A DNA stretch of 6,087 bases from Christensenellaceae bacterium. GTDB taxonomy: Bacteria; Bacillota; Clostridia; Christensenellales; Borkfalkiaceae. A model generated the notes under the pieces. The model worked only from the letters and a program-made list of their open reading frames with translations, made no database searches and was not told the origin of the DNA. The stretch is from assembly GCA_948482865.1 (NCBI GenBank), contig CAOMHR010000103.1, forward strand, positions 1 through 6,087. The letters are read 5' to 3'. Positions 1 through 6,068 of this stretch are shown piece by piece. How positions within the stretch are numbered: the first letter of the stretch is position 1; each line of letters opens with the position of its first letter. The position numbers and the translations under genes were made by a program.

Positions 1-18
1 GCCGCTTGCTGTATAAAT

Positions 19-177
19 TTAATTAATTAAAGAATTTTCGTCCTTGCTTTCTTCCGGAGATAAATCGCGGGGCTTGGCAAGTTTTCTGTTTAAGCGGTGA
101 AGAGTCACCACTAAAACAGCGTTAATTATTAAAAATACGCCTATTACCGCGCAAAGTATATATACCACCGTAAGCAT
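19..177 (-). CDS. Small single-pass membrane protein, 52 residues, function unknown
   Basis: I do not recognise a family. The reading frame opens with ATG at 177 and ends with TAA at 19-21. An AGGAG ribosome binding site lies at 184-188, six bases before the ATG, which is the main argument that it is real. Residues 3-25 are an uncharged hydrophobic helix (VVYILCAVIGVF then LIINAVLVV). A basic stretch follows (HRLNRK, 27-32), then a charged tail rich in Glu, Asp, Ser and Lys. By the positive-inside rule the tail should be cytoplasmic, with the short N-terminus outside. The gene starts 28 nt after the aspartate kinase stop and is probably last, or next to last, in that transcript. The helix-plus-charged-linker shape also resembles the N-terminal anchor of some membrane-bound M20 peptidases, so it could be a detached or broken anchor. 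The window ends too soon to test this. Confidence 0.68.
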   Translation of the reverse strand: MLTVVYILCAVIGVFLIINAVLVVTLHRLNRKLAKPRDLSPEESKDENSLIN

Positions 178-183
178 AACTTT

Positions 184-188
184 CTCCT
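184..188 (-). promoter_or_regulatory. Ribosome binding site of the 52-residue membrane protein
   Basis: Reading the minus strand, AGGAG is followed by AAAGTT and then ATG. This is a near-consensus Shine-Dalgarno site at ideal spacing. It lies in the 28-nt gap after the aspartate kinase stop and fixes the start of the small ORF at 177. Confidence 0.65.
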
Positions 189-205
189 ATGTATTCTACC
201 GCAAA

Positions 206-1525
206 TCAGTGTGCGAAAAATTCGCAATAAATCGCTTTTATGCAACGTTCGTAATCGTCGTTTGCAACTCCGACCATTATATTCAGCTCGCTTGAACCCT
301 GGTCAATCATTTTTATGTTAATTCCCGCGGCGGCAATCGCATTGAACAGCCTTGCCGAAGTACCGACGGACGAAGACATTCCGTGACCGACAGTTGAAAT
401 GAGAGCAATATTTTCAATTACTCTTACAGTATCGGGCTGCACGGCGCGTTTTATACCTTCTATAATTTTTTCCAGCTTTCCGTCCAACGCTTCGGTTGCG
501 ACGACCAACGACATTGTGTCTATACCCGAAGGAACATGTTCCACCGGTATGCCTTCCTGCTCTACCACTGTCAGAACTTTGCGCATAAAACCCACTTCGG
601 AGTTCATTAGCGACTTTTCTATAAATATAACCGTGAAATTCTTTTTGCCGGAAATACCGGTCACCACGTTGCCGCAAGGGCGGTAAATATTGCTGGGAAC
701 AATTGACGTGCCGTCGTCCTGCGGACGGAACGTGTTTTTTATCTGAATGGGAATATTCGCTTTTCTTACGGGGAAAATAGAGTCGGCGTGAAGAACGTTC
801 GCACCCATATAACTCAATTCACGCAGTTCTTTATATGAAAGCATTTTTATGCGCTTGGGGCTGTCTACGAGAGCGGGATCGCACGCAAGGAAACCCGAAA
901 CGTCCGTCCAGTTTTCATAGAGAGTAGCGCTTAGCGCGCGAGCCACCACTGCGCCCGTTATGTCTGAACCGCCGCGCGAGAAAGTTTTAACTTTGCCGTT
1001 CGCACCCCTGCCGTAAAAACCGGGGAACACGGCAAGTTTTTCACCCGCCGCTGCCGCAGATACGGCTTTATATGATTTTTCGCCGTCGAAAAGTCCGTTT
1101 TTATCGAAGAATATAACTTCTTCGGTATCTATAAATTTTGCGCCCAAAACTTCCGCCATTATGCGTGCGGAAAGATACTCCCCGCGCGAAGCGGTGAAAT
1201 CGCGGCTGCGCTCTTTTTCGATACGCCTGCGCGTGAGTTCTAAAATCTGGTCTATATTGATTTCAAGCCCGAGCTCTTTTACAATTCCGCGGAAACGCGT
1301 GCAAACGGGCGCAAAAGCCTTTTCGCACGAGCCTGTAGATTTAAGCTCGTCATAGCACGAATATAAAAGGTCGGTAACCTTGATATCGCCCGAAAATCTT
1401 TTACCGGGCGCGGATACGACTATATAGCGACGCTCTGCGTCGCTTTCGATTATTTTCTTAACGCCGTTTATAATGTTGCCGTCCGCCATGGACGTGCCGC
1501 CGAACTTGCAAACCTTAACTGCCAT
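206..1525 (-). CDS. lysC: Aspartate kinase (aspartokinase), monofunctional with C-terminal ACT domains
   Basis: Phosphorylates L-aspartate with ATP to give 4-phospho-L-aspartate, the committed step towards lysine, diaminopimelate, threonine and methionine; cytosolic. The amino acid kinase domain covers about residues 3-280. It shows KFGGTS (7-12, nucleotide and aspartate binding), SRGEYLSA (113-120), FSRGGSDITG (182-191) and TDVSG (207-211). Two ACT modules follow. One spans about 296-365; the other spans about 370-437 and carries SSVGTSARLF and GINIKMIDQGSSELNI, the usual effector-binding signature. At 439 residues with no homoserine dehydrogenase part, it is monofunctional. The GEYLSAR region and the following FIDTEEVI segment look most like class III enzymes (the LysC/YclM type). 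The paralogue symbol and the inhibitor (lysine or threonine) cannot be fixed from sequence. I see no lysine riboswitch or T-box in the 21-nt upstream gap, so control is probably allosteric plus operon-level. The ribosome binding site is weak (GGTAAGAG). Confidence 0.96.
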   Translation of the reverse strand: MAVKVCKFGGTSMADGNIINGVKKIIESDAERRYIVVSAPGKRFSGDIKVTDLLYSCYDELKSTGSCEKAFAPVCTRFRGIVKELGLEINIDQILELTRRRIEKERSRDFTASRGEYLSARIMAEVLGAKFIDTEEVIFFDKNGLFDGEKSYKAVSAAAAGEKLAVFPGFYGRGANGKVKTFSRGGSDITGAVVARALSATLYENWTDVSGFLACDPALVDSPKRIKMLSYKELRELSYMGANVLHADSIFPVRKANIPIQIKNTFRPQDDGTSIVPSNIYRPCGNVVTGISGKKNFTVIFIEKSLMNSEVGFMRKVLTVVEQEGIPVEHVPSGIDTMSLVVATEALDGKLEKIIEGIKRAVQPDTVRVIENIALISTVGHGMSSSVGTSARLFNAIAAAGINIKMIDQGSSELNIMVGVANDDYERCIKAIYCEFFAH

Positions 1526-1546
1526 ATTCTCTTACCGTATTATAAA

Positions 1547-2719
1547 TTATAATATAATCTTTTTAGCTTCTATATAGTAACGCTTTTCGTTGCCTTCGCC
1601 CATTGAAAAAGTTTTGCGCGGAAGATTGCCGCCCTTTATAATAAGGCTGAAAAAATCGTCCTTACTTATAGCGGGCAAAGCTATGCCTATTCCGCCCGAT
1701 TTTGTAATTTCTTTCAACTCTTCAACGCCGTGAATATAATCCGTTTCACCGCCATGTTCTTTTATAAAGTCGGAAATATAATCATCGAGCATTCCTATCC
1801 CGTCAGGAATATCGCTATTGAAACACGTCTTAGAAGCGTTGCCCTTTTTTACAATATATGCCGTTCCGCCGCCTTCAAGTTTTAAACCCTTTTCAAACTC
1901 TTCAACGCGCTCTGTTTTTACATAACGGTGAATTGGTTCGAAATTGAGCGCGGGATCGAAAATATTTACGACTTCGCACAGGGCAAACCGCGCGGGGTGA
2001 TTTTGCTGTTGCCCTTTCGGCAGGGTCGATTTTATATTTTCCCAACAGGTCTTTGCCGTTGCAAGCGAATGATTTCCGTCGCCTACGGCAAAAAGCATTC
2101 CGCTTTCGCCTTTCAGCGCATAAAGATTTTTTATGACTTCTTCAGGGTTTTGTATCAAAGTCCCCTTTACGTGACCGCCGTCCATATTGAGGTCGAAGTC
2201 GTATAAAACCCGACCGCGCTCCACGCTTTTTAAAACGTTGCCGCATTTGTCGTCGTATAAAAGCATTGCGTGCGGAAGTTCGATTGGCGCGTTTTTCCGT
2301 ATTTCGACGCGCGGCGGTATGCGCTCCGTAATCGTTGCTTCGGTCGACCGTACGGGCGTTTTTGCGCCTTTTTCATAGGAATAATCTTCCAAATCTATTG
2401 CAAGAACTATGCCCGTGCGAGTACCGGAATTCGCCGTTGTACGCTCAACAAGAATAAGACCTTGAACGGTGCGGAATACGCCGCCGTCAAGGTATTTACG
2501 CATAGCCGCGTTAATTTTGGCTATACGCGCGGAAGGATTGTCTTTTAAATAGATTTCAGGAAATATCAGGTTGAGAGCGCTGAGTTTGCCGCTCACCCGA
2601 CTTTCGAGCTGCTTCCAGTAATTTTCGTCGGAAGTAAACTGGTCGCAGGCGTTTACCGCCCAAGCGGAAAAATCTTCCGTATCAGGCAAAAGTATTTGGG
2701 GTACTGTTATTGTTTGCAT
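1547..2719 (-). CDS. DUF1015 family protein, function not established
   Basis: A full-length member of the DUF1015 family (about 400 residues is usual; here 390). The N-terminus has the family-like WAVNACDQFTS (20-30) and FPEIYL (53-58). The middle has RSTEATITERIPPRVEIR (124-141) and the hallmark VGDGNHSLATAK (212-223). FEPIHR follows at 260-265, and the C-terminus has LPRKTFSMGE (366-375) and KRYYIEAKK (379-387). No signal peptide or membrane segment is visible, so it is probably cytosolic. The DGNHS block is the equivalent of the DGHHR motif in other DUF1015 and ParB/Srx-like proteins. That class includes a free-serine kinase, and from memory DUF1015 genes often sit beside serA and serC. 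A role in amino acid metabolism is therefore plausible but unproven. The gene starts 9 nt after the 39-residue ORF and has no clear Shine-Dalgarno site, which suggests translational coupling. It is followed 21 nt later by aspartate kinase. Confidence 0.92.
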   Translation of the reverse strand: MQTITVPQILLPDTEDFSAWAVNACDQFTSDENYWKQLESRVSGKLSALNLIFPEIYLKDNPSARIAKINAAMRKYLDGGVFRTVQGLILVERTTANSGTRTGIVLAIDLEDYSYEKGAKTPVRSTEATITERIPPRVEIRKNAPIELPHAMLLYDDKCGNVLKSVERGRVLYDFDLNMDGGHVKGTLIQNPEEVIKNLYALKGESGMLFAVGDGNHSLATAKTCWENIKSTLPKGQQQNHPARFALCEVVNIFDPALNFEPIHRYVKTERVEEFEKGLKLEGGGTAYIVKKGNASKTCFNSDIPDGIGMLDDYISDFIKEHGGETDYIHGVEELKEITKSGGIGIALPAISKDDFFSLIIKGGNLPRKTFSMGEGNEKRYYIEAKKIIL

Positions 2720-2728
2720 ACTGTTATA

Positions 2729-2848
2729 TCAGATTTTGTCAACGATGTTGGCAAGAAATACCGTGACCGCGGCAAGACCGAGAGCAAGAAATTTTAAACC
2801 TATATTGGTAGTAAAAAAATCTTTTAAAAATTTTTTAAATTTTTTCAT
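2729..2848 (-). CDS. 39-residue single-pass membrane protein resembling the CdaR N-terminal anchor
   Basis: The ORF opens with ATG at 2848, inside the cdaA stop (ATGA overlap), and ends with TGA at 2729-2731. GGAGGG at 2855-2860, six bases upstream, is the strongest ribosome binding site in the window. The protein has a basic, Phe-rich head (MKKFKKFLKDFF), then NIGLKFLALGLAAVTVFLAN as a transmembrane helix (about 16-35), then a six-residue tail. Lysines at the N-terminus predict N-in, C-out. In the known cdaA-cdaR-glmM operons the next gene encodes CdaR, an N-anchored protein with extracellular YbbR repeats. Its anchor follows a similar pattern (Asn, aliphatic, Lys, then an Ala/Leu-rich helix, then Val/Asn). 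Here only that anchor exists. The position and pattern suggest a minimal CdaA partner. A translational coupler or a deletion stub are the alternatives. The coding call is firm; the CdaR relationship is inference. Confidence 0.78.
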   Translation of the reverse strand: MKKFKKFLKDFFTTNIGLKFLALGLAAVTVFLANIVDKI

Positions 2849-3666
2849 CTTTTGCCCTCCGCCGAAATTTCAGACCAGTAATATTCGCTCAACGCATTCT
2901 TCAAATCGGTTGCGTCGGCATATTTTTTCACGTTGCCGTTTTTAACGATTGAAATTATGCCCGTTTCTTCCGAAACTACTATCGCTATAACGCTCGCCAC
3001 GGTGGTTACGCCAAGCGCGGCGCGGTGACGGCTGCCCATTTCTTTGGGAAGGTTTTCGTTTTCAAGTATGGGCAAAAAGCAACCTGCGGCAAAAAGTTTT
3101 ACGCCTTCGATTATAAGCGCGCCGTCGTGCAAAGGCGCTTTGGGATAAAACACCGCTTCAATCATCTGCGCGGTTATGTCCGCGTTTATCACGGTACCGC
3201 TTTCCACTATGCCTTCGGGCAGGTTGTTTTCCGAAAGGACTATAAGCGCGCCCACGTCGTTTTTCGACATATTCTGTACGGCGCGGATAATTTCGTCTAT
3301 AACCCCGTCGATACCGCTGAGCGTTAAATTTGTAACTTTCCCCCTCTTCGAACCCGAATTCAGCAAAGAACGCTTGATTTCGGTGTGGTACATAGTGAAA
3401 ACTATCAGCGCAATCATTGCGACTACTATTACCAAGAAAGTTGAATCTATATTGTATGAGAAAGCGAACGCAACGCCTGTGAGAATAATGAAAAATACAA
3501 TTACGGGAATAAAGCGTGTGCCTTTATTGTTTTTAAGCACCTTAAACATCAGATAGTAAAGGGCGCAATACAAAACAAGCTGCAAAATATAGGTAAAAAC
3601 CCTGTCACCGAACTCACTTCCGAAATTAATAGATATAATATGTTTAATTTCTTCCCAACGTTTCAT
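2845..3666 (-). CDS. cdaA: Diadenylate cyclase CdaA (c-di-AMP synthase), membrane-bound
   Basis: Condenses two ATP to cyclic di-AMP, the second messenger controlling potassium and osmolyte uptake and cell-wall homeostasis in Bacillota. At 273 residues it matches the usual CdaA length. Three transmembrane helices are visible at about 23-42, 52-71 and 75-94. They are followed by the amphipathic connector (HTEIKRSL, 94-101) and the cytosolic DAC domain (about 105-250). The two catalytic signatures are intact: PLHDGALII (178-186, with the DGA motif) and GSRHRAALG (211-219, with RHR). Ser replaces the commoner Thr in the GTRHR form, a conservative change. VVSEETGIIS (230-239) is also conserved. 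The start at 3666 has AGGAG ten bases upstream, a rather long spacer, and no better in-frame start exists. A terminator and a TATAAT box precede the gene, so it probably heads its own transcript. The usual cdaR and glmM genes do not follow; the 39-residue ORF occupies the cdaR position. Confidence 0.97.
   Translation of the reverse strand: MKRWEEIKHIISINFGSEFGDRVFTYILQLVLYCALYYLMFKVLKNNKGTRFIPVIVFFIILTGVAFAFSYNIDSTFLVIVVAMIALIVFTMYHTEIKRSLLNSGSKRGKVTNLTLSGIDGVIDEIIRAVQNMSKNDVGALIVLSENNLPEGIVESGTVINADITAQMIEAVFYPKAPLHDGALIIEGVKLFAAGCFLPILENENLPKEMGSRHRAALGVTTVASVIAIVVSEETGIISIVKNGNVKKYADATDLKNALSEYYWSEISAEGKR
2855..2860 (-). promoter_or_regulatory. Strong ribosome binding site of the 39-residue ORF, inside the cdaA 3' end
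   Basis: The minus strand reads GGAGGG, then CAAAAG, then ATG. The site lies within the last codons of cdaA (Glu-Gly-Lys-Arg-stop), and the ATG overlaps the cdaA TGA. This arrangement is typical of tightly coupled genes and supports the small ORF being translated. Confidence 0.72.
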
Positions 3667-3676
3667 GGTGCGGCAA

Positions 3677-3681
3677 CTCCT
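3677..3681 (-). promoter_or_regulatory. Ribosome binding site of cdaA
   Basis: The minus strand reads AGGAG, then ten bases, then the ATG at 3666. The spacing is longer than the usual five to nine. No in-frame ATG, GTG or TTG lies closer, so the start stands. Confidence 0.55.
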
Positions 3682-3711
3682 GAAAATGCTTTAATCCGAT
3701 TACTATTAACT

Positions 3712-3717
3712 ATTATA
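3712..3717 (-). promoter_or_regulatory. Candidate -10 box of the cdaA promoter
   Basis: The minus strand carries an exact TATAAT here, 45 bases before the cdaA ATG, directly after the T-rich tail of the holA terminator. Transcription would start near 3705 and give a leader of about 40 nt. No good TTGACA-like -35 box is found 16-18 bases upstream, where the sequence is terminator tail (TTTATT). The region is AT-rich, so a chance match is possible. A separate promoter is expected here because the preceding transcript appears to terminate. Confidence 0.4.
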
Positions 3718-3720
3718 TAT

Positions 3721-3761
3721 TTAAAAATAAAAAAAATAAAGCGTTTGAACCGCTTTATTTT
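3721..3761 (-). terminator. Intrinsic terminator after holA
   Basis: A perfect 11-bp inverted repeat (AAAATAAAGCG at 3733-3743, CGCTTTATTTT at 3751-3761) encloses a seven-base loop. On the minus strand it is followed by an almost unbroken T run (TTTTTTTATTTTT), so the terminator points with the genes. It begins three bases after the holA stop. The stem has only three GC pairs beside the loop, but its A-rich upstream arm against the T tail is typical. It separates the mnmE-holA block from the cdaA block. Confidence 0.85.
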
Positions 3762-3764
3762 AGC

Positions 3765-4739
3765 TTAATCGAAAAATAATTTATTATTTACCGTTTGCAG
3801 GGCGTTTTTCGGGAGAGTCAGCCCGCCTTTCAATTTAGATATTTCGTTGTACACTGCTGTAACGTATTCTTTAAGTTTTTCGCCGCCTATTGCCTGAGCC
3901 TGCTCGCGGCTCTTTTTTACGCCGTACTCTTTCATTTTAAGAAGTTTGGCAAGCTCCGCGTCCGACTGCCGCGAAGAGTAAACGGTAAGCAGATTCTTAA
4001 AATATGAAAAAAGTCCAGAAAGGAGCGGCGCTTCGTCGCCGTCTTTGCGGCAAAGCTCGTTTTCTATCGTAATGAATTTTGAAAAATCGCGGCGCGCCAC
4101 GGCGTTCGTCATTTCGTAAATTCTGTAATCCGCGTCCTTAAAAACAAGCTCGTCCACTTCTTCGCGGGTGAGAGCGCCTTCTTTTTTGTAATCTATCAAT
4201 TTTTCGACTTCGAGCGCGACGCGCGACATATTGCAAAGACAGTATTGTGCAATACAGTTACACAAATCAACCGAAGCGGAAATACCGGCGCGTTTGAAAG
4301 TAAGATACGCCCACTTGGCAACGTTTTCTTCATCCGAACGGTTGCAGTCAACGTACGTTATACTCCCCTTGCGCTTTAAATCAACGCCCTTTTTACTATC
4401 TGAATTTACAATTATCAGAATGGAATCGGCAGGGAAATTATCAAATACTTTTTTCAGGTAACTGTCGTACTCGCTTTCCGTCGGATAGAACGACGTCACT
4501 TTTACCACGCGCTTTTCTGACATAAACGGCACAGCCTGAACTGCGGACGTAAGGTCTGAAAGACGCGCACCCTTTAAACTCTCGCCGTCGAGAGTTGAAA
4601 AGTTAAGTTCGGGCATCTGTAAAAATGCGGACTTAATAAGCTCTTCGCCCTTCATTCTGAAATATGCGTCGTCGCCTTCCAAAAGATAGATGCTTCTTGC
4701 GCCTGCGGCTATATCGTTTTTAAGTTCTGTGAATTTCAT
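3765..4739 (-). CDS. holA: DNA polymerase III subunit delta
   Basis: The delta subunit is the clamp-loader component that opens the DnaN sliding clamp; it acts in the cytosol with DnaX (gamma/tau) and HolB. Its 324 residues are near the usual 330-345. The N-terminal AAA+-like domain shows the family start YLLEGDDAYF (19-28, the degenerate P-loop region). AVPFMSEKRVVKV (69-81) is the segment that normally contacts the clamp. Further landmarks are a strand (SILIIVNSD, 106-114), the MSRVALEVEKLIDY helix (171-184) at the lid domain, and the C-terminal collar region ending in the NEISKLKGGL-type helix (298-307). One oddity is CxC-x4-CxC at 160-169, discussed in the findings. The start has only a weak GGA ribosome binding site, 18 nt after the mnmE stop, which suggests coupling. 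A terminator follows at once. Confidence 0.93.
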   Translation of the reverse strand: MKFTELKNDIAAGARSIYLLEGDDAYFRMKGEELIKSAFLQMPELNFSTLDGESLKGARLSDLTSAVQAVPFMSEKRVVKVTSFYPTESEYDSYLKKVFDNFPADSILIIVNSDSKKGVDLKRKGSITYVDCNRSDEENVAKWAYLTFKRAGISASVDLCNCIAQYCLCNMSRVALEVEKLIDYKKEGALTREEVDELVFKDADYRIYEMTNAVARRDFSKFITIENELCRKDGDEAPLLSGLFSYFKNLLTVYSSRQSDAELAKLLKMKEYGVKKSREQAQAIGGEKLKEYVTAVYNEISKLKGGLTLPKNALQTVNNKLFFD

Positions 4740-4757
4740 AATTTTCCAAACAGCGTG

Positions 4758-6068
4758 TTATTTGCCCACGCAGAATTTTTCGAATACTGTATTTATGATC
4801 TGTTCGTTTGCGGTTTCACCCGTAATTTCGCCCAACGCGTCCCACGCTTCTTTTAAGTCTATCGCAAGCACGTCAACGGTGAACGTGCCGCAACCGTTTA
4901 TCGCGCTCTTTAAACTTCGGACGGCTTTCATAAGCGCGGCGTAATGCCTTTGTTCTATGATATACGCTTTGTCAAGCGACAGCTCGCCCACTGAATTTTC
5001 AGACAAAAGTTTTTTAAGGCTTTCAAGCCCCTGCCCCGTCTTTGCGGAAACAGCCAGATCGTAGTTCCCGCAGGGTTTGTTTTTGTCGCACTTGTTGAAT
5101 ATTTTAATTACCTTTCCGCTCGCGCCCTGCACGTCCGCTTCACCGCCGCCGTCGCTTACGGAAAGAATTATATCGGCGGTCTGAAAAATCTTTTTCGCGC
5201 GTTCTATGCCTATGCTTTCAATATTACCCGCGCTTTCGCGTATACCCGCCGTGTCTACCAGATTGTATTTTACGCCGTCTATCTTCAGCTCGCCTTCAAC
5301 CGCGTCGCGCGTGGTCCCTGCTTCGTCTGAAACGATTGCTTTATCGTAACCCAGCAGCGCGTTTAAAAGCGAACTTTTGCCGGTATTCGGCTTGCCGCAT
5401 ATTGCAATGGTTACGCCGTCCTTTATTTTTTTACCGCAGGAATACGACGAAGCCAGTTTTTCAAGCCGAAGCGCAACCTGTTCTATCGAAGCCTTTATAG
5501 TGCTTTCGTTGAGACCGTCCAAATCTTCTTCGGGATAATCTATATCGGCGGCTATCTCCGCAAGCACGTCCTGCAAGGAACTTTGAAGCTCCTTTATTTC
5601 TTTATTCAGTTTTTCGCCGTAAAGCATACTGCCCGCGCGAAGCGCCGCAAGACTTTCGGCGTTTATCATATCTATCATACCTTCCGCCGACGAAAGCGAA
5701 AGTTTGCCGTTTAAAAATGCGCGTTTTGTAAATTCGCCTTTTTCCGCCGCGCGTGCGCCCAAAGAAATAGTTTTTGCAAGTATGCCGCGCGCAATCTGCA
5801 CACCGCCGTGACAGTGAAACTCAACCACGTCTTCGCCCGTAAACGATCTGGGCGCTTTGAAATAGACGCACATTCCGAAGTCGGTAAAGCCGTCGCCCTG
5901 TATCGTCCCCGCGTACATAGTATTCGGGATAAACTTTTCCGCTTTGATATTAACCGACGGCGTAAACATATTTGCAGCTATACCAAGCGAACCTTCGCCG
6001 CTAAGCCTTATTATCGCAACGCCGCCCGTGCCTGCCGCCGTTGAAATTGCGGAAATTACGTCAGTCAT
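4758..6068 (-). CDS. mnmE: tRNA uridine-5-carboxymethylaminomethyl(34) synthesis GTPase MnmE
   Basis: With MnmG, this enzyme installs the carboxymethylaminomethyl group on wobble U34 of tRNAs reading two-codon boxes; cytosolic homodimer. The N-terminal folate-binding domain (1 to about 118) starts with ISAISTAAGTGGVAIIRLSG and holds EFHCHGG (83-89). The helical domain includes GEFTKRAFLNGKLSL (111-125). The inserted G domain (about 217-357) carries G1 GKPNTGKS (225-232), the potassium-loop and G2 region VSDEAGTTRD (246-255), G3 DTAG (272-275), G4 NKCD (325-328) and G5 SAK (341-343). The C-terminal FCVGK (432-436) keeps the conserved Cys of the FCIGK motif. At 436 residues it is slightly short for the family (about 450-460), mainly from a compact stretch between G3 and G4. 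The start at 6068 has only a weak GGTG ribosome binding site. mnmG is not adjacent in this window. Confidence 0.97.
   Translation of the reverse strand: MTDVISAISTAAGTGGVAIIRLSGEGSLGIAANMFTPSVNIKAEKFIPNTMYAGTIQGDGFTDFGMCVYFKAPRSFTGEDVVEFHCHGGVQIARGILAKTISLGARAAEKGEFTKRAFLNGKLSLSSAEGMIDMINAESLAALRAGSMLYGEKLNKEIKELQSSLQDVLAEIAADIDYPEEDLDGLNESTIKASIEQVALRLEKLASSYSCGKKIKDGVTIAICGKPNTGKSSLLNALLGYDKAIVSDEAGTTRDAVEGELKIDGVKYNLVDTAGIRESAGNIESIGIERAKKIFQTADIILSVSDGGGEADVQGASGKVIKIFNKCDKNKPCGNYDLAVSAKTGQGLESLKKLLSENSVGELSLDKAYIIEQRHYAALMKAVRSLKSAINGCGTFTVDVLAIDLKEAWDALGEITGETANEQIINTVFEKFCVGK

Noticed and set aside
414..677. An 87-codon minus-strand ORF in another frame within aspartate kinase.
   Set aside because: It lies inside the ACT-domain coding region in a different frame. 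Its Arg/Gly-rich composition is typical of an off-frame translation.
1539..1551. Two overlapping TATAAT hexamers on the minus strand just before aspartate kinase, as a possible internal promoter.
   Set aside because: They overlap the DUF1015 stop region, have no -35 partner, and would place the transcript start almost on the aspartate kinase ATG. AT-rich gap sequence makes chance matches likely.
2811..2848. Homopolymer-rich start of the 39-residue ORF, with a T-TTA-AAA heptamer that fits a -1 slippery site or phase-variable tract.
   Set aside because: The -1 frame gives only a short product ending before DUF1015, and the runs are only three to seven bases long. AT-rich Lys and Phe codons explain the tract without frameshifting or phase variation.
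2736..2945. A plus-strand 69-codon ORF across the cdaA/DUF1015 junction.
   Set aside because: It lies antisense to the 39-residue ORF and the cdaA end and lacks a family-like sequence. The minus-strand ORF has far better translation signals.
3176..3556. A 126-codon plus-strand ORF inside cdaA, the longest antisense frame.
   Set aside because: It lies entirely antisense to a gene with intact catalytic motifs and shows no recognisable domain. It is a shadow of the real coding frame.
3667..3764. Possible c-di-AMP riboswitch or other structured leader before cdaA.
   Set aside because: The leader after the candidate start is only about 40 nt, and the only strong hairpin is the holA terminator. 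There is no room for a ydaO-type element.
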